This document shows, one piece after another, positions 44,359-55,585 of a stretch of DNA of 64,000 nucleotides. The position numbers and the translations under genes are program-made. The notes beneath the pieces are model-generated. The model saw only the letters and a program-made list of their open reading frames with translations. It was not told the DNA's origin and did no database searches. Origin of the DNA: Apium graveolens (taxonomy: Eukaryota; Streptophyta; Magnoliopsida; Apiales; Apiaceae); the NCBI RefSeq assembly GCF_009905375.1, contig NC_133656.1:239538415-239602414 (forward strand), given 5' to 3'. How positions within the stretch are numbered: the stretch's first letter is position 1; every line of letters starts with the position of its first letter.

Positions 44359-45978
44359 TCAAACTCGACTTTGCATTCCGAGCTTATCTTTCATTTTATG
44401 AAATACGTCCGGCTTCAACGGCTTTGTAAAAATATCTGCTAAATTTTCTTCAGTCCTGCAGTGCACCAACTCCACAATTTTCTCATTCACTTGTTCGCGA
44501 AGGAAATTATACTTAATATTGATGTGCTTGCTGCGACTGTGTGACATTGGATTTTTCGCGAGAGAAATATCGAATTTATTATCCACATAAATTTTAACCG
44601 GACCTTCCTCTGCAAGATTTAACTCGCCCAATATGTAGCCTAGCCACATAGCCTGACATGCACACGATGCTGCTGCGATGTATTCTGCTTTACATGTTAA
44701 AAGATCAACTGCTTGTTGCTTCTTTGAAGACCACGGAAAAATTGCAGAAGCAATGTGAAAAGCATAACCCGAAGTGCTTTTCCCGTCATCCAAGTCACCA
44801 CCATAATTACTGTCTGAGTAGCCAATTAATTTTGAATCTTGAGAATGCGTGTAAAATAAGCCTTGATCAAGTGTACATTTAATGTACCTCAAAATCCTTT
44901 TAGCTGCCATGAAGTGATCTTGTTTCGGCATTTCCATGTACCTACTAACCAGTCCAACTACATACATAATATCTGGAAGAGTGAAAGTTAGGTACCTCAG
45001 ACTTCCAACCAAACTTTTGAACAACGTCGGATTTACCGACTCCCTTGTTGAATCAACTCTGAGCTTTATACTCGGTTCTACTGGCGTGCTTACTAGATTG
45101 CATTCCTCCATTTTGAACTTCTTTAAAATCTGCTCCGCATATTTTTTCCGAGACATAAAAATCATGTCTTTGTTTTGCTTCACCTCAACTCCAAGAAATT
45201 ATGACATTTGACCAATATCTGTCATCTCAAATTCGTTAGTCATAACTTTCTTAAAATCATCAAAAATACCAGGGTTATTTCCTGTAAAGATCATGTCATC
45301 CACGTACAAGCACACGATCATAATATCTCCCCCTGAATTTGTCATCGTATATAGGGCATGCTCGTATGGACTCTTCACAAAACCATTTCTCTGAAAATAT
45401 TCATCAACCCTTGTATTCTATGCTCGCGGAGCTTGCTTCAAACCATATAAGGCTTTCTTCAGTCTGTAGACTTTGTTTTCCCGGCCTTTCTGCACATATC
45501 CGGGAGGTTGTTCGATGTAGACTTCTTCTTCGAGATAACCATTTAGAAATGTCGACTTCACGTCCAATTGAAAAATCTTCCATTGATTTTGAGCGGCAAT
45601 TGTTGTAAGAAGTCTGATGGTATCAACTCTTGCAACCAGAGCGAATACCTCGTCATAGTCAATGCCATATCTCTGCTTGTAACCTTTAGCCACCAACCTC
45701 GCCTTATATTTCTCCACTTCTTCATCTTGATTCGTCTTGGTTTTATAGACCCACTTGACACCAATTGCTTTGTGTCCTTCTGGAAGATCTGTGAGCTCCC
45801 ATATATCATTTTTCTTGATTGCGCCAATTTTTTCATCCATGGCTTTCTTCCATTTACTTTCTTTAGAAGCTTCCTCAAATGTAACTGGATCACACTCAAC
45901 CATTAAACAAAGTAAGGAATAATCAAAGGATGTTTGTACCGGACTTGTAGCTTCGTAGATATTATCCAGACTCCGCAT
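44359..45978 (-). pseudogene. reverse transcriptase-RNase H of the minus-strand copia element
   Basis: The frames 45978-45418 and 45183-44359 cover the copia polymerase. Visible motifs are W-K-x-A-M-D-E at the start, the K-A-R-L-V-A-K-G block, then the Y-V-D-D-M catalytic site at about 45310-45295 in the gap between the frames. The RNase H end has A-D-I-F-T-K-P-L near 44420. A stop near 45418 and a frame change near 45200 disrupt it. The order after integrase identifies Ty1/copia. Confidence 0.85.
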
Positions 45979-46377
45979 CTTTCGTGGTGCTCCCCCTGAA
46001 CTACTGCTTCCTTCCGTGGATGGTGCCGATCCAGGAGTTTGTTGATTTGGACTTGGTGGAGGAGTTTGATCATTGTCATCTTCAATGTTCTGGTTATCAC
46101 CGGCATCGTCATCACCATTGAAAAATAAACCAGCAACTTTTCTTTCATCTTCGCTCCATCTCCAGTAATCAGATTCATCAAACTCAATATCTCGAGAAAT
46201 GATTAAATTCTTCGTTAGGGGATTATAGAGTCTGTATGCCTTGCTCCTTTTGTCATATCCGGTGAAAATGCATTTCTCGCCTTTATTATCCAGCTTCTTC
46301 CTTTTCTGATCAGGAATATGGGCATAAACAATACACCCGAAAATTCTGAGATGTCCAACTGATGGTTTGCTCCCGCT

Positions 46378-47831
46378 CTATGCTTCATTTGGAGTTTTGT
46401 TTCTGACACTTTTTGTTGGACTGCGATTCAACAAATAAACTGCACATAGAACGGCTTCCGCCCAGAAAGTTCTTGGCAAGTGCTTTGCTTTCACTATGCT
46501 TATTGCCATGTCAAGAATAGTGCGATCCTTCCTTTCTGCAACGCTATTTTGTTGATGAGTATATGCCGTTGTCAACTGATGATTGATGCCATGTGCTCTG
46601 CAAAAACTTTTGAACAAGTTTGAACTATACTTGCCTCCTCTGTCTGATCTGAGTATCTTCAAATATTGTCCGCTTTATTTTTTCGCAAGTGCTTTGAACT
46701 CCTTGAATTTATCAAGAGCCTCTCCGATTTTTCTTTGATGATATACACCCAACTTTTCCTTCAAAAATCATCAATCAATGTTAGGTAATTCCTATTACCT
46801 CCAAGGGATGGGATATCAAATGGACCAACTATATCTGTGTGAACTATCTCCAATAGCCTCCTGGCTCTCCAGGATTTTTCAACGGGAAAACTTTGTATGT
46901 ATTGCTTCCCCTTGACACATGCTTCACACAAATTTTCTGGTTCGTTGATTTCTGGCAAACCGTCCACCATCTTTGTCTTTGACAATAATTTCAAGCCAGA
47001 AAATCCAAGATGACCAAATCTTAAATGCCATAACCACGAGTCATTTTTATTGACTGATTTCAAGCACTTCTGCACTTTTGTCTGCATATCAAGTGTGAAC
47101 AGACGATTCTTTGACATCTCCACATCTGCAACTAATTCTTGAACCTGATTTCTAATGATGAGATAATTAACCCGCATCTGAATATTATACCCTTTCTCCA
47201 CAAGTTGTCCAAGACTGATGATATTATTTTTCAAAGCAGGTATATAATAAATATCATTTATATATTTTTTCTCATCATTCTTTGACACAATCGTAATTGT
47301 ACCTTTTCCTTTGACCGGAATCTTTGACGAGTCACCAAAAGTAACTTCTCCGTTGATGGTCTCGTCTATCTCCGTAAATAAATCTTTATGGCTAGTCATG
47401 TGATTGCTGGCCCCTGAGTCAAGATACCAAACATTCTTAGCTCTCCTCGTCTCCTTTATAAGTGAGGAACATAGCAGTGCCAACGTCTTTATCTTCTTTT
47501 GCTGCAGCAAAGTGACTCCTTTCTTCCACTTTTGGTGCTCTACACTCATAACTGAAGTGACCAAATTTATTACAATTATAATATTGAAATTGAGATTTGT
47601 CACCTCGTTAAAATCCACCTCTTCCTCGGCCTCTAAAATTTTGACTACGACCAGATGGTTGAAAACCTTCAGAATTCTGGTCTCGGTTGAAAGACTGCCT
47701 TCCTCTTCCTCGTCCACCACGGTAGCCACCACGATAGCCACCTCTTCCACGTACAGAACTGCTAGTCCCAGAATTGTCACCAATGGACACCTTACTTTGC
47801 AACGCCTTTTCCAAGTGGCTTGCATCATCAT
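46378..47831 (-). pseudogene. protease, pre-integrase and integrase of the minus-strand copia element
   Basis: The frame 47831-46761 has the protease motif D-S-G-A-S-N-H-M (about 47410), the pre-integrase H-x3-H ... C-x2-C zinc site (W-H-L-R-F-G-H-L and C-E-A-C-V-K-G-K) and the first catalytic Asp region (H-T-D-I-V-G-P). After a frame break at about 46760 the frame 46662-46378 gives the integrase core with S-D-R-G-G and the Q-Q-N-S-V-A-E-R segment (final Glu). The nucleocapsid part upstream is split by another frameshift near 47605. Confidence 0.82.
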
Positions 47832-48444
47832 ACTGGTTCATTTGTTGCTCATGCGCTTGAAACGAAACAACCAGCTCATCAATGGAAATTATGGACAAGT
47901 CCTTTGACTCCTCGATAGAAGTAACAACGTAATTAAATTTCCTTGTCAACGAACGGAGTAATTTTTCCATCACCCGAACATCGTCGAGACTTTCACTATT
48001 TTTTCATCTCATTTGTCACCGTTTTCAAACGCGTGACAAATTCACCAATATTTTCTGAATTCTTCATCTTCAAATTTTCGAACTCCCCGCGTAGCACCTG
48101 GAGCCGGACCTTCTTAACTTTTTCAGCTCCTTAGAATGATTTTTTGCAAAATCTCCTACGCTTTTTTTACCGTTTGCTTCAGAAATTTTTTCAAAGGTTG
48201 ATTCATCAACACCTTGAATAATTGTGTACAACGCCTTTTTATCTTTTTTCCGGATCTCCTTTAATGCCTTCTTCTCGGCATTTGGAAGTGTTGCGTCAAC
48301 GGCTGCATCAGCGGGCTCGTTGAACCCATTTTCGACAATTTCCCAATTATCGTAAGAACCGAGTAACACCTTCATTTGGATACTCCAATTCCCTTAATTT
48401 GTCGCCGTCAACTTTGGAATTTGCGGTTGTATCATGCTCGCCAT
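47608..48444 (-). pseudogene. gag, first copy
   Basis: Begins at the ATG at 48444-48442, 20 bp after a primer site (48476-48464). The capsid domain frame (48375-48070) shifts, and the frame 47973-47608 carries the rest plus an Arg/Gly-rich nucleocapsid region with repeated G-Y-R-G-G units. This is a UBN2-type copia gag. It is the inner copy of the duplicated unit. Confidence 0.75.
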
Positions 48445-48478
48445 TTTTTAGAAACGTGACCTTGGCTCGGATACCACT

Positions 48479-48838
48479 TGTTGGAAACGTAAATGGACTT
48501 GCTTTGATTTTTCTACCTCAAAACCAGGTGTATATGTGTGTACCTGTATTGTATATAATATAACCAGGTGATACACAATAATAAAACACAAACCAGCTTT
48601 ATATATATATATATTAGCTACAACTTTTTTTATACATGCAGAGAGAGAGCTACAGCTCTGTTTTCCCCCCTCAATTACTACACTTCTGTGTTTTTTACTA
48701 CAATACATACATCCATATTTATAGAGTGCAGATTACATGCATACATCAGTGCTGACATATAACAACAATTAATATCAGCCTACAAAAGGAGACTTTTGAA
48801 TAATTAGTTGTTCAACCGTGTATTGTAAATTCCACCAT
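48479..48838 (-). repeat. partial internal LTR at the duplication junction
   Basis: Matches the terminal 360 bp of the LTR (its minus-strand 3' part) and breaks off at CCACCAT (48832-48838), where it fuses to pre-integrase sequence. The same heptamer is present at the corresponding points of the LTR (43944, 50689) and of pol (46964). Confidence 0.88.
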
Positions 48839-50301
48839 CTTTGTCTTTGACAATAATTTCAAGCCATAAAATCCAAGATGTTCAAATCTTAAATGCCATA
48901 ACCAAGAATCATTTTTAATGACTGATTTCAAGCACTTATGCACTTTCGTCTGTATATCAAGTGTGAACAGACGATTCTTTGACATCTCCACATCTGCAAT
49001 TAATTCTCGAACCTGATTTCTGATGATGAGAGAATTATCCTGCATCTGAATATTATACCCTTTCTCCACAAGTTGGCCAAGACTGATGATATTATTTTTC
49101 AAAGCAGGTATATAATAAACATCATTTATATATTTTTTCTCATCATTCTTTGACATATTCTTAATTGTACCTTTTCCTTTGACCAGAATCTTTAATGAGT
49201 CACCAAAAGTAACTTCTCCGTTGATGGTCTCATCTATCTCCGTAAATAAATATTTATGGCTAGTCATGTGATTGCTGGCCCCTGGGTCAAGATACCAAAC
49301 ATTCTTCTTGCTCTCCTCGTCTCCTTTATAAGTGAGGAACATAGCATTGCCAACGTCTTTATTTTCTTTTGCTGTAGCAAAGTGACTCATTTCTTCCACT
49401 TTTGGTGCTCTACATTCATAACTGAAGTGACCAAATTTATTACAATTATAATATTGAAATTGAGATTTATCACCTCGTTGAAATCCACCTCTTCCCCGGC
49501 CTCTAAAATTTTGACTACGACTAGATGGTTGAAAACCTTCAGAATTTTGGCCTCGGTTGAAAGACTGCCTTCCTCTTCCTCGTCCACCACGGTAGCCTCC
49601 ACGATAGCCACCTCTACCCGTACAGAACTGTCACCAATGGACACCTTACTTTTCAACACCTTTTTTAAGTGGTTTGCATCATCATACTGGTTCATTCGCT
49701 GCTCATGCGCTTGAAGTGAACCAACCAGCTCATCAATGGAAATTGTGGATAAGTCATTTGACTCCTCGATAGAAGTAACAACGTAATCAAATTTCCTTGT
49801 CAACGAACGGAGTAATTTTTCCATCACCCGAACATCGTCGAGACTTTCACCATTTTTTTCATCTCATTTGTCACCGTTTTCAAACGCGTGACAAATTCAC
49901 CAATATTTTCTGAATTCTTCATCTTCAAATTTTCGAACTCCCCGCGTAGCACCTGGAGCCGGACCTTTTTAAGTTTTTCAACTCCTTGGAATGATTTTTG
50001 TAAAATCTCCCACGCTTCTTTTGTCGTTTTTGCTTCAGAAATTTTTTCAAAGGTTGATTCATCAACACCTTGAATAATTGTGTACAACGCCTTTTTTATC
50101 TTTTTTACGTATCTCCTTTAATGCCTTCTTCTCGGTATTTGGAAGTGCTGCATCAGCGGCTGCATCAGCGGGCTCGTTGAACCCATTTTCGACAATTTTC
50201 CAATTATCGTAAGAACCGAGTAACACCTTTATTTGGATACTCCAATTCCCGTAATTTGTCGCCGTCAACTTTGGAATTTGCAGTTGTATCATGCTCGCCA
50301 T
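48839..50301 (-). pseudogene. duplicated gag-protease copy, truncated in the pre-integrase region
   Basis: Second copy of gag (ATG at 50301, frames 50301-50062, 50087-49824, 49827-49387) and protease/pre-integrase (49399-48839). It parallels 46971-48444. The protease active site reads D-P-G-A instead of D-S-G-A, so it would be inactive. It lies next to the full 5' LTR and primer site (50333-50321), so a transcript from that LTR would begin with this copy. Confidence 0.82.
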
Positions 50302-50335
50302 TTTTTAGAAACGCGACCTTGGCTCGGATACCACT

Positions 50336-51096
50336 TGTTGGAAACGTAAATGGACTTGCTTTGATTTTTCTACCTCAAAACCAGGTGTACATGTGTGTAC
50401 CTATATTGTATATAATATAACCAGGTGATACACAATAATAAAACACAAACCAGCTATATATATATATATAGTAGTTACAACTTTTTTTTATATATGTAGA
50501 GAGAGAGTTACGGCTCTGTTTTTTTCCCCTCAATTACTACACTTCTGTGTTTTTTACTACAATACATGCATCCATATTTATAGAGTGCAGATTACATGCA
50601 TACATCAGTGCTGACATATAGCAGCAATTAATATCAGCCTACAAAGGAGACTTTTAATAATTAATTGTTCAACCGTGTATTGTAAATTCCACCATAAGCT
50701 GTACTTCAGTATGCATGCATATATAGTCTTCATTTCATACTGTTATTCATTTCTAGTAGTAAACCTTAGGTGTGTATTCTTTTAGTGCACCACCTTCTTT
50801 ATTTACTAGCCTCTCTTATTGACAGCCCACCAATTTTGATCTTTAAATCCGGCTGTTAATTATTTATGTAATTTTCTCGAGAGTCTGCATTGAACATCAA
50901 GTCTTCCTTATAATTTGGGAGCTTTTATTTCACATGCATGGATTTCACTTCCTTCTCAATAGATTGTCATGCATATGTGGTAGCTTTTTATCCTCCAGGA
51001 ATACTCCTGCTAACTTGATTCTTAGCACCCGGATAATATTTGTTTTGCATACTATATTGCAACATTTGTTGACCTACGAGAGTTTGAATTCTAACA
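50336..51096 (-). repeat. 5' LTR of the minus-strand copia element
   Basis: 761 bp, same ends as the 3' LTR; its right edge is followed by TATCA, which also precedes the left LTR. Confidence 0.9.
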
Positions 51097-51600
51097 TATC
51101 AACATTCGACAAACATCGTACACCATTCGACATCCGGTACCATGTTTCACAACCATATGGAAACTGTAGCTTGAAGTATTCTTTGAATTGTTTGTAAATA
51201 TTGTACACCATTCGACATCCAGTACCATGTTTTACAACCAGATGGAAATTGCAGCTTGTAGTATTCTTTGAATTGTTTGTAATCATAACCTTCAGAATAC
51301 GGATCTTTAAAAGCAGCGCCAAAAAGAAGATATAAACAAAAACTCTCTTGATGATTAAGTTGAGTTTAATGAAGTCGGGAGATTTTATGGAAAAAATACC
51401 ATAACTTTTGAACGAGCATGCACTCTCCAAGACTTTTTATTTATAGTCGGTTAAAGAATTCTCATATGATATCGGCCGATTTTGGAAAAAAGTTCCTCGC
51501 TGATAATTGATAGCTGGTTAAAGTTTTTTGACAAGACATGGGTGTATTTCAGAAAAGAGTTTTTGGTTGATTTATTTCCCCATCACCTCTAGAAAGAACT
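51097..51600 (-). pseudogene. F-box gene 2, 5' part (right of the retrotransposon)
   Basis: In minus orientation the F-box is readable at about 51470-51410 (E-F-F-N-R-L, then a stop where Pro is expected, then K-S-L-G-E-C-M-L). The first F-box-associated repeat follows with K-S-P-D-F and M-S-N-G-V. An 80-bp direct duplication (51117-51195 and 51199-51283) repeats the Q-F-K-E-Y segment to S-N-G-V. The reading frame is broken in several places. It continues across the copia insertion at 43585. Confidence 0.7.
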
Positions 51601-51729
51601 GTCTTCTTCAATAAAACTGAATGGTTTTTTTATGTCGGTGAATCTGAATGGGTTATATTTTTATAGGAATGACAAAAATGAAAAATTTGATCTTGAAAAG
51701 GATATGGATTTTTTTTAATTATCATCAAT

Positions 51730-52130
51730 ATGGGTTTAAAATTTGATCTTGTATCAACTCGAATTCAGATCCGAAATCTAAAATCTAACCAAATTAGGAA
51801 TTTTAAAAAACATATCTCATATGTTGTCCATCAGTGCCACGATTGCGAGGGGCAAACCTTTCTAATTTCTTCAAATTTGGGGTTCTTGCCTTGTTGCTTC
51901 TTCTCTCGTACAAAACAATTTCCGGCTCTTGTCTTCCAACGGAGTTGATGGATAAAACATTTGTCATAGTGAAGGTGATCTTGATAGATGCATGTCAGCA
52001 AAATAAGGTTCCGAGAGTATTTTGTTCCATCTTTTCTTTACACACTTGCAGCGAGCAATTGTCTTGATGGGGATTCTTGATACAATGTCAGCCACCATCC
52101 CTTCCGGCAAATCCCTAGTAGTACACACCT
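51730..52130 (-). pseudogene. F-box gene 3 relic, N-terminal
   Basis: On the minus strand the F-box motif R-D-L-P-E-G-M-V-A-D-I-V-S-R-I-P is readable from about 52118, with K-C-V-K-K-R-W further on and a stop at 51964. Past the stop another frame reads E-I-V-L-Y-E-R-R-S-N. It looks like a divergent F-box gene fragment with a frameshift. No associated domain is complete. Confidence 0.6.
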
Positions 52131-52205
52131 TCCATAAAAAGAATTTAACAAACTTGATTAGCAACATCAAAACATAAAACATATATCCATTGTCGGGCCA
52201 ATTAA

Positions 52206-52852
52206 GGCCCCAAATGTCACTTTCTGGAGTCAAACCACCCTCAATATCATTTTTTGAATTTTTGGCCCCAAATGTTACTTTTAACAAGGATTCAGGTGAA
52301 GTTTTTAAAAATAGACAAAAAACGCAGTCTCGTGTTGAGTTTTTCTATAACAATTTTTTTTTAATTTTTTTAAATAAAAGAAAAAACGCAGTTTCGTTTC
52401 GTGTTTTTCTTGAAAAACGTGGTTTCAAACCGAGTTTTTAAACCGAGTTTTTGCTGAAAACTCAATTTTAGAAATTGTTTCGGTAAAAAACGCAGTCTCA
52501 TCTTGAGTTTATGGATATAAAAACGGCATTTCAAAATGAGTTTTTTGTAAAAACGCAGTTTCTAATCGAGTTTTTCTCAGGATGAAAAAAAAAAAATTCA
52601 AAACGCAGATCCAAAATGAGTTAATATGAGAAACTTATCCTGAGATTGCGTTTTGGTCCCATAAACATAAATTGAAGTTGCGTTTTCAATTTATTTTTTT
52701 TTGAAAAAAAAATGAAAGCAGAACACGAAATCGCGTTTTTCATTAATAACAAAAACTTCACCCGAAACTCCGTTTTGGAGTGACAATTGGGGCCAATTAT
52801 TCAAAAAGTGACATTGAGGGTCATTTGAATCAAAAAAGTGACATTTGGGGCC
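52206..52852. mobile_element. TIR element with GGCCCCAAATGTCAC ends
   Basis: The left end GGCCCCAAATGTCACTTTCT and the reverse complement of the right end (GGCCCCAAATGTCACTTTTT) are inverted copies. They are followed in both arms by ACCCTCAAT and a second GGCCCCAA. The interior is made of AAAACGCAGT and CGAGTTTTT words. About 650 bp, no coding potential, target duplication not identified. Confidence 0.75.
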
Positions 52853-54005
52853 AATATCCTTGGGGCGGATCTAGAAACTTTAGTTTAGGGGGATACAAGA
52901 AAAATTTTGAGAATACAGTTTTAGATTTTTGAATTTTGAGGGGCAACTTTCATATGTTTTTAAAAAATTTAATCGTGAAAAAAAATAAAATTTGACTTTA
53001 CGGGATTAGGTGTTCCTAGATCCTCTATACAACATATACATTGTTTTACGAATTTAATAAATTTCAAACATATAACTATCAGTACAAGAACGCAAGTATA
53101 AAACTATGCAGAAATATATATCAAATCCTTAGTCTCGAAAAATTAGTACCACTGGGGATGCCTCTGCAGTTAAGCTGCTACGAATGTCTGAGAGATGAGC
53201 ACGACGATTGAATATCGACAGCAGGGTCTCCATAATGGAGTTCATCTTCGCCATGTGAATTAACTTTGGTTCCTTTAAAACCGAGCTTCTTATAATTTTG
53301 AACGGCAAAAACTAAGGACCAGGGTTATTATATGCTAGTTACAAAGTTCACAAGGACTACAGGTATAGAGGCTTCTATAGCTTAAAACCAAGTTTAAGCT
53401 AAAGAGTCTCACTGGCACAACAAATGATTGAACAAATTTGCTAATTTTACATAATCATCGTATAAGTACAGGGGATTTGTAAATGGTCATAATGCACATG
53501 TACTCTCTAACTTTCTCAAACCACCCTAGTCGAGAAGAACCCTCTTTCACTCCCTCTGCAAAACATAGCATGCTCGCATACTTTGCAGGGCCTCATAATA
53601 ACCATTTCTTGAAATGCAGGTTAAAATATCAAGACCAACACTATATTTAACGGTGTGACAATCATCCTAAGACTGCATATTCACATATGTAACAGAACTC
53701 TGCCCGGACAAGAAAGTAGTAAGAGACTTTTTTTTGCTAATTAAGAAGTAAGAAATTCATAGAGAAAGAAGAGAAGTAGGGAACTAATATGAGCATAGGA
53801 GATACAAACGTTGAACAAAGTTTTTCAAGTACCAACCCTGTACGTATTCCTCTGTGTAGCTGAAATAAATTGAGCAAATCGAAGACTTCTTCTCTCCATC
53901 AACACTTCACCTACAGGTATATCATAAGCCAAAAATACAGATATCTATCTTACAAAAATCCCGAAGAACAATGCATAACAAGAATACTAGTTGTTTGCAA
54001 CATAA
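52853..54005. other. intergenic; possible exon fragment on the minus strand at 53184-53310
   Basis: After a CCTTAG acceptor-like site (about 53313) the minus strand has an open 41-codon stretch (V-Q-N-Y-K-K-L-G-F-K ... L-R-H-S, then TAG at about 53187) with good composition. I recognise no family. A GGGGCGGATCTAGAAAC word at 52862 looks like a hAT-type left end without partner. Confidence 0.3.
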
Positions 54006-54097
54006 GAACGGACAGTGATAAGATTGCAAGATAAACTGTTACTGTGAACATAAGAACGGACAGTGATAAGATTGCAAGATAAACAGTTACTGTAAAA
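54006..54097. repeat. 47-bp tandem duplication
   Basis: AAGAACGGACAGTGATAAGA with TTGCAAGATAAAC and GTTACTGT occurs twice at a 47-bp spacing with almost no mismatch, so it is recent. Confidence 0.85.
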
Positions 54098-54578
54098 CCT
54101 CCTCTTCTAACAAAAGAACCTCTGACTTGCTATATCACCCAAGGTGCACATTTCACAAATCGACCACAAAAACTTTGGTATATCATCCAAGTACATTTAA
54201 ATTAAGTCAATCAGACAACCAAGTAAGAAGGATACCAACAAAAGGGAAATGAAACGATAAACGCAAAATACTCAATTAAACCCGAACCTCATATGAAGCC
54301 CGAAAAAATCAATAATCGGACAACTACATGAGAAATTCTATTGCATTCATCCAAAACTACAAATTCTACAATCACAGTCTATAAAACTACAAATCAAACT
54401 GCCGCAAGTTTCTCAACAACAAAAACGTAACAACAATGGATACTTTACCTATATTTATCGACTAGGTACATTGCAATAATCAACAACCACAATGGATACT
54501 TCACCTACACTTATCGACAACATTTCAGTTCAAGTCAGTCAGAAGCAAGCAAGAACGATACAACAGAAAAACGCAAAG

Positions 54579-54697
54579 GAAACCGATAAATCCAAAACTA
54601 CTCGAATTTGACAACAGGAAGCTCATTTAAAGCCTAAGGAAACCGATAAATCCAAAACTACTCGAATTTAACAACAGGAAGCTCATTTAAAGCCTAA
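54579..54697. repeat. 59-bp tandem duplication
   Basis: GGAAACCGATAAATCCAAAA, CTACTCGAATTTRACAACAG and GAAGCTCATTTAAAGCC occur twice 59 bp apart, one mismatch seen. Confidence 0.88.
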
Positions 54698-54831
54698 TAA
54701 CATCAACAATTCAACTACATTATTCGATTATTCCAAAACTACAATCCGATCAATACAAACTACAAATCAAACTACCACAACTTCTCGACAACAAAAACAG
54801 TCAAATTCAACACAGACTGACATCATCCACC

Positions 54832-55413
54832 TCAATTAGTCTTTGCATCAGGCATCGGAAACAATCCAGCTCCCGCAGCTCCACGAGGAGGCGAAAACCC
54901 CAAAAACTTCTGCAAATTCGTCCGAATACTAATCGAACACAAGAAATACAAAAACGCCATCGAGCAATCCGTAAAATCCTCCCCCTGCAATCCTCTATGA
55001 CTCATTTTCTGCACTAATTTAATCGGCACAAACGGCAATTTCGCAACCGCTTTGCCTTCAAACAAATTATTCAAAAACCCGAAAACAACGAACAAAACAA
55101 GCGCCACAACCGCGCCTGATTTGAACTTGAACAACGATAAATCGCGACTCGACTCTTTGAGACTCGTTTCGACTCGGTCGATTTTTTTGGTTTTTGATTT
55201 TTTGGTCGAGATTTTGGGGGCGGTCGGGTCGGTTTTCATGGTTTCGAGTTTTTTGGAGGCTTTGTCAATTGATGATTTGAGTGATTTGTAAGAGGTAGTT
55301 CGGTAGATTAAGAGCCAGGAGATGGCTTCGCAGACGATTGCTGTGCAGATTGAGATGCCTACTACTGTTAAGCTGTCTGAGTATTTGAATTGTGTGAATA
55401 TGTTTGAAGCCAT
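54832..55413 (-). CDS. TMCO1: TMCO1-like ER calcium-load-activated channel, single exon
   Basis: The minus-strand frame from the ATG at 55413 gives 193 residues, close to animal TMCO1 (188). Order: a first membrane segment (about residues 15-38), a Lys/Glu/Ser-rich coiled coil (40-95), the R-D-L-S-L motif, a second membrane segment (about 105-127), the conserved A-K-L-P-F-x-P and S-H-R-x-L blocks, a D-C-S segment and a third membrane part, then a Pro/Gly-rich tail. TMCO1 proteins sit in the ER membrane, belong to the Oxa1/YidC/Get1 superfamily, and release excess stored calcium; they also join translocon complexes. An in-frame ATG 60 bp upstream would add 20 Arg/Glu-rich residues from a GA repeat; I reject it because they look like translated microsatellite. 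The gene looks intact. Confidence 0.9.
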   Translation of the reverse strand: MASNIFTQFKYSDSLTVVGISICTAIVCEAISWLLIYRTTSYKSLKSSIDKASKKLETMKTDPTAPKISTKKSKTKKIDRVETSLKESSRDLSLFKFKSGAVVALVLFVVFGFLNNLFEGKAVAKLPFVPIKLVQKMSHRGLQGEDFTDCSMAFLYFLCSISIRTNLQKFLGFSPPRGAAGAGLFPMPDAKTN

Positions 55414-55525
55414 CTCTCCCCTCTCTCGATCTCTCTCCTCTCTCGATCTCTCTCCTCTCTCTCTATCTCCCACTCTCTCTCGATCTCTCTCTCTCCCCCA
55501 CTCTCTCTCGATCTCTGTGTGTGGG
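55414..55525 (-). promoter_or_regulatory. GA/CT-rich 5' leader of the TMCO1-like gene
   Basis: 112 bp of CTCTCTCGATCTCTC repeats on the plus strand (GA-rich in the gene's sense) directly before the ATG. Such tracts are common in plant core promoters and leaders. A MITE lies just upstream at 55586. Confidence 0.6.
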
Positions 55526-55585
55526 TGATGATAGAGATATGATTAAAATCGGTTTTGTTTTACCGAAGTCATCAGAAAGAACGAA

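Larger units (their letters stand above)
43586..51096 (-). mobile_element. Ty1/copia LTR retrotransposon with internal duplication
   Basis: 7.5-kb minus-strand element with LTRs 43586-44351 (766 bp) and 50336-51096 (761 bp) and a perfect 5-bp target duplication TATCA (43581-43585 and 51097-51101). On the minus strand the primer site TGGTATCCGAGCC (50333-50321) follows the 5' LTR and a polypurine tract (TTTGAGGGGGAG) precedes the 3' LTR. Gag, protease, integrase, reverse transcriptase and RNase H are in copia order but broken by stops and frameshifts. A 1.86-kb unit (partial LTR, primer site, gag, protease, start of integrase region) is tandemly duplicated. The LTRs differ by about 6-7% over the part compared by eye. 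Confidence 0.93.

Noticed and set aside
47404..47907. Plus-strand ORF of 167 codons in the copia element, and its partner at 49256-49714
   Set aside because: Both are opposite-strand shadows of the gag-protease region; they recur only because the region is duplicated.
55414..55473. Upstream Met start for the TMCO1-like protein
   Set aside because: The extra 20 residues are translated GA repeat; the family begins at the next Met.
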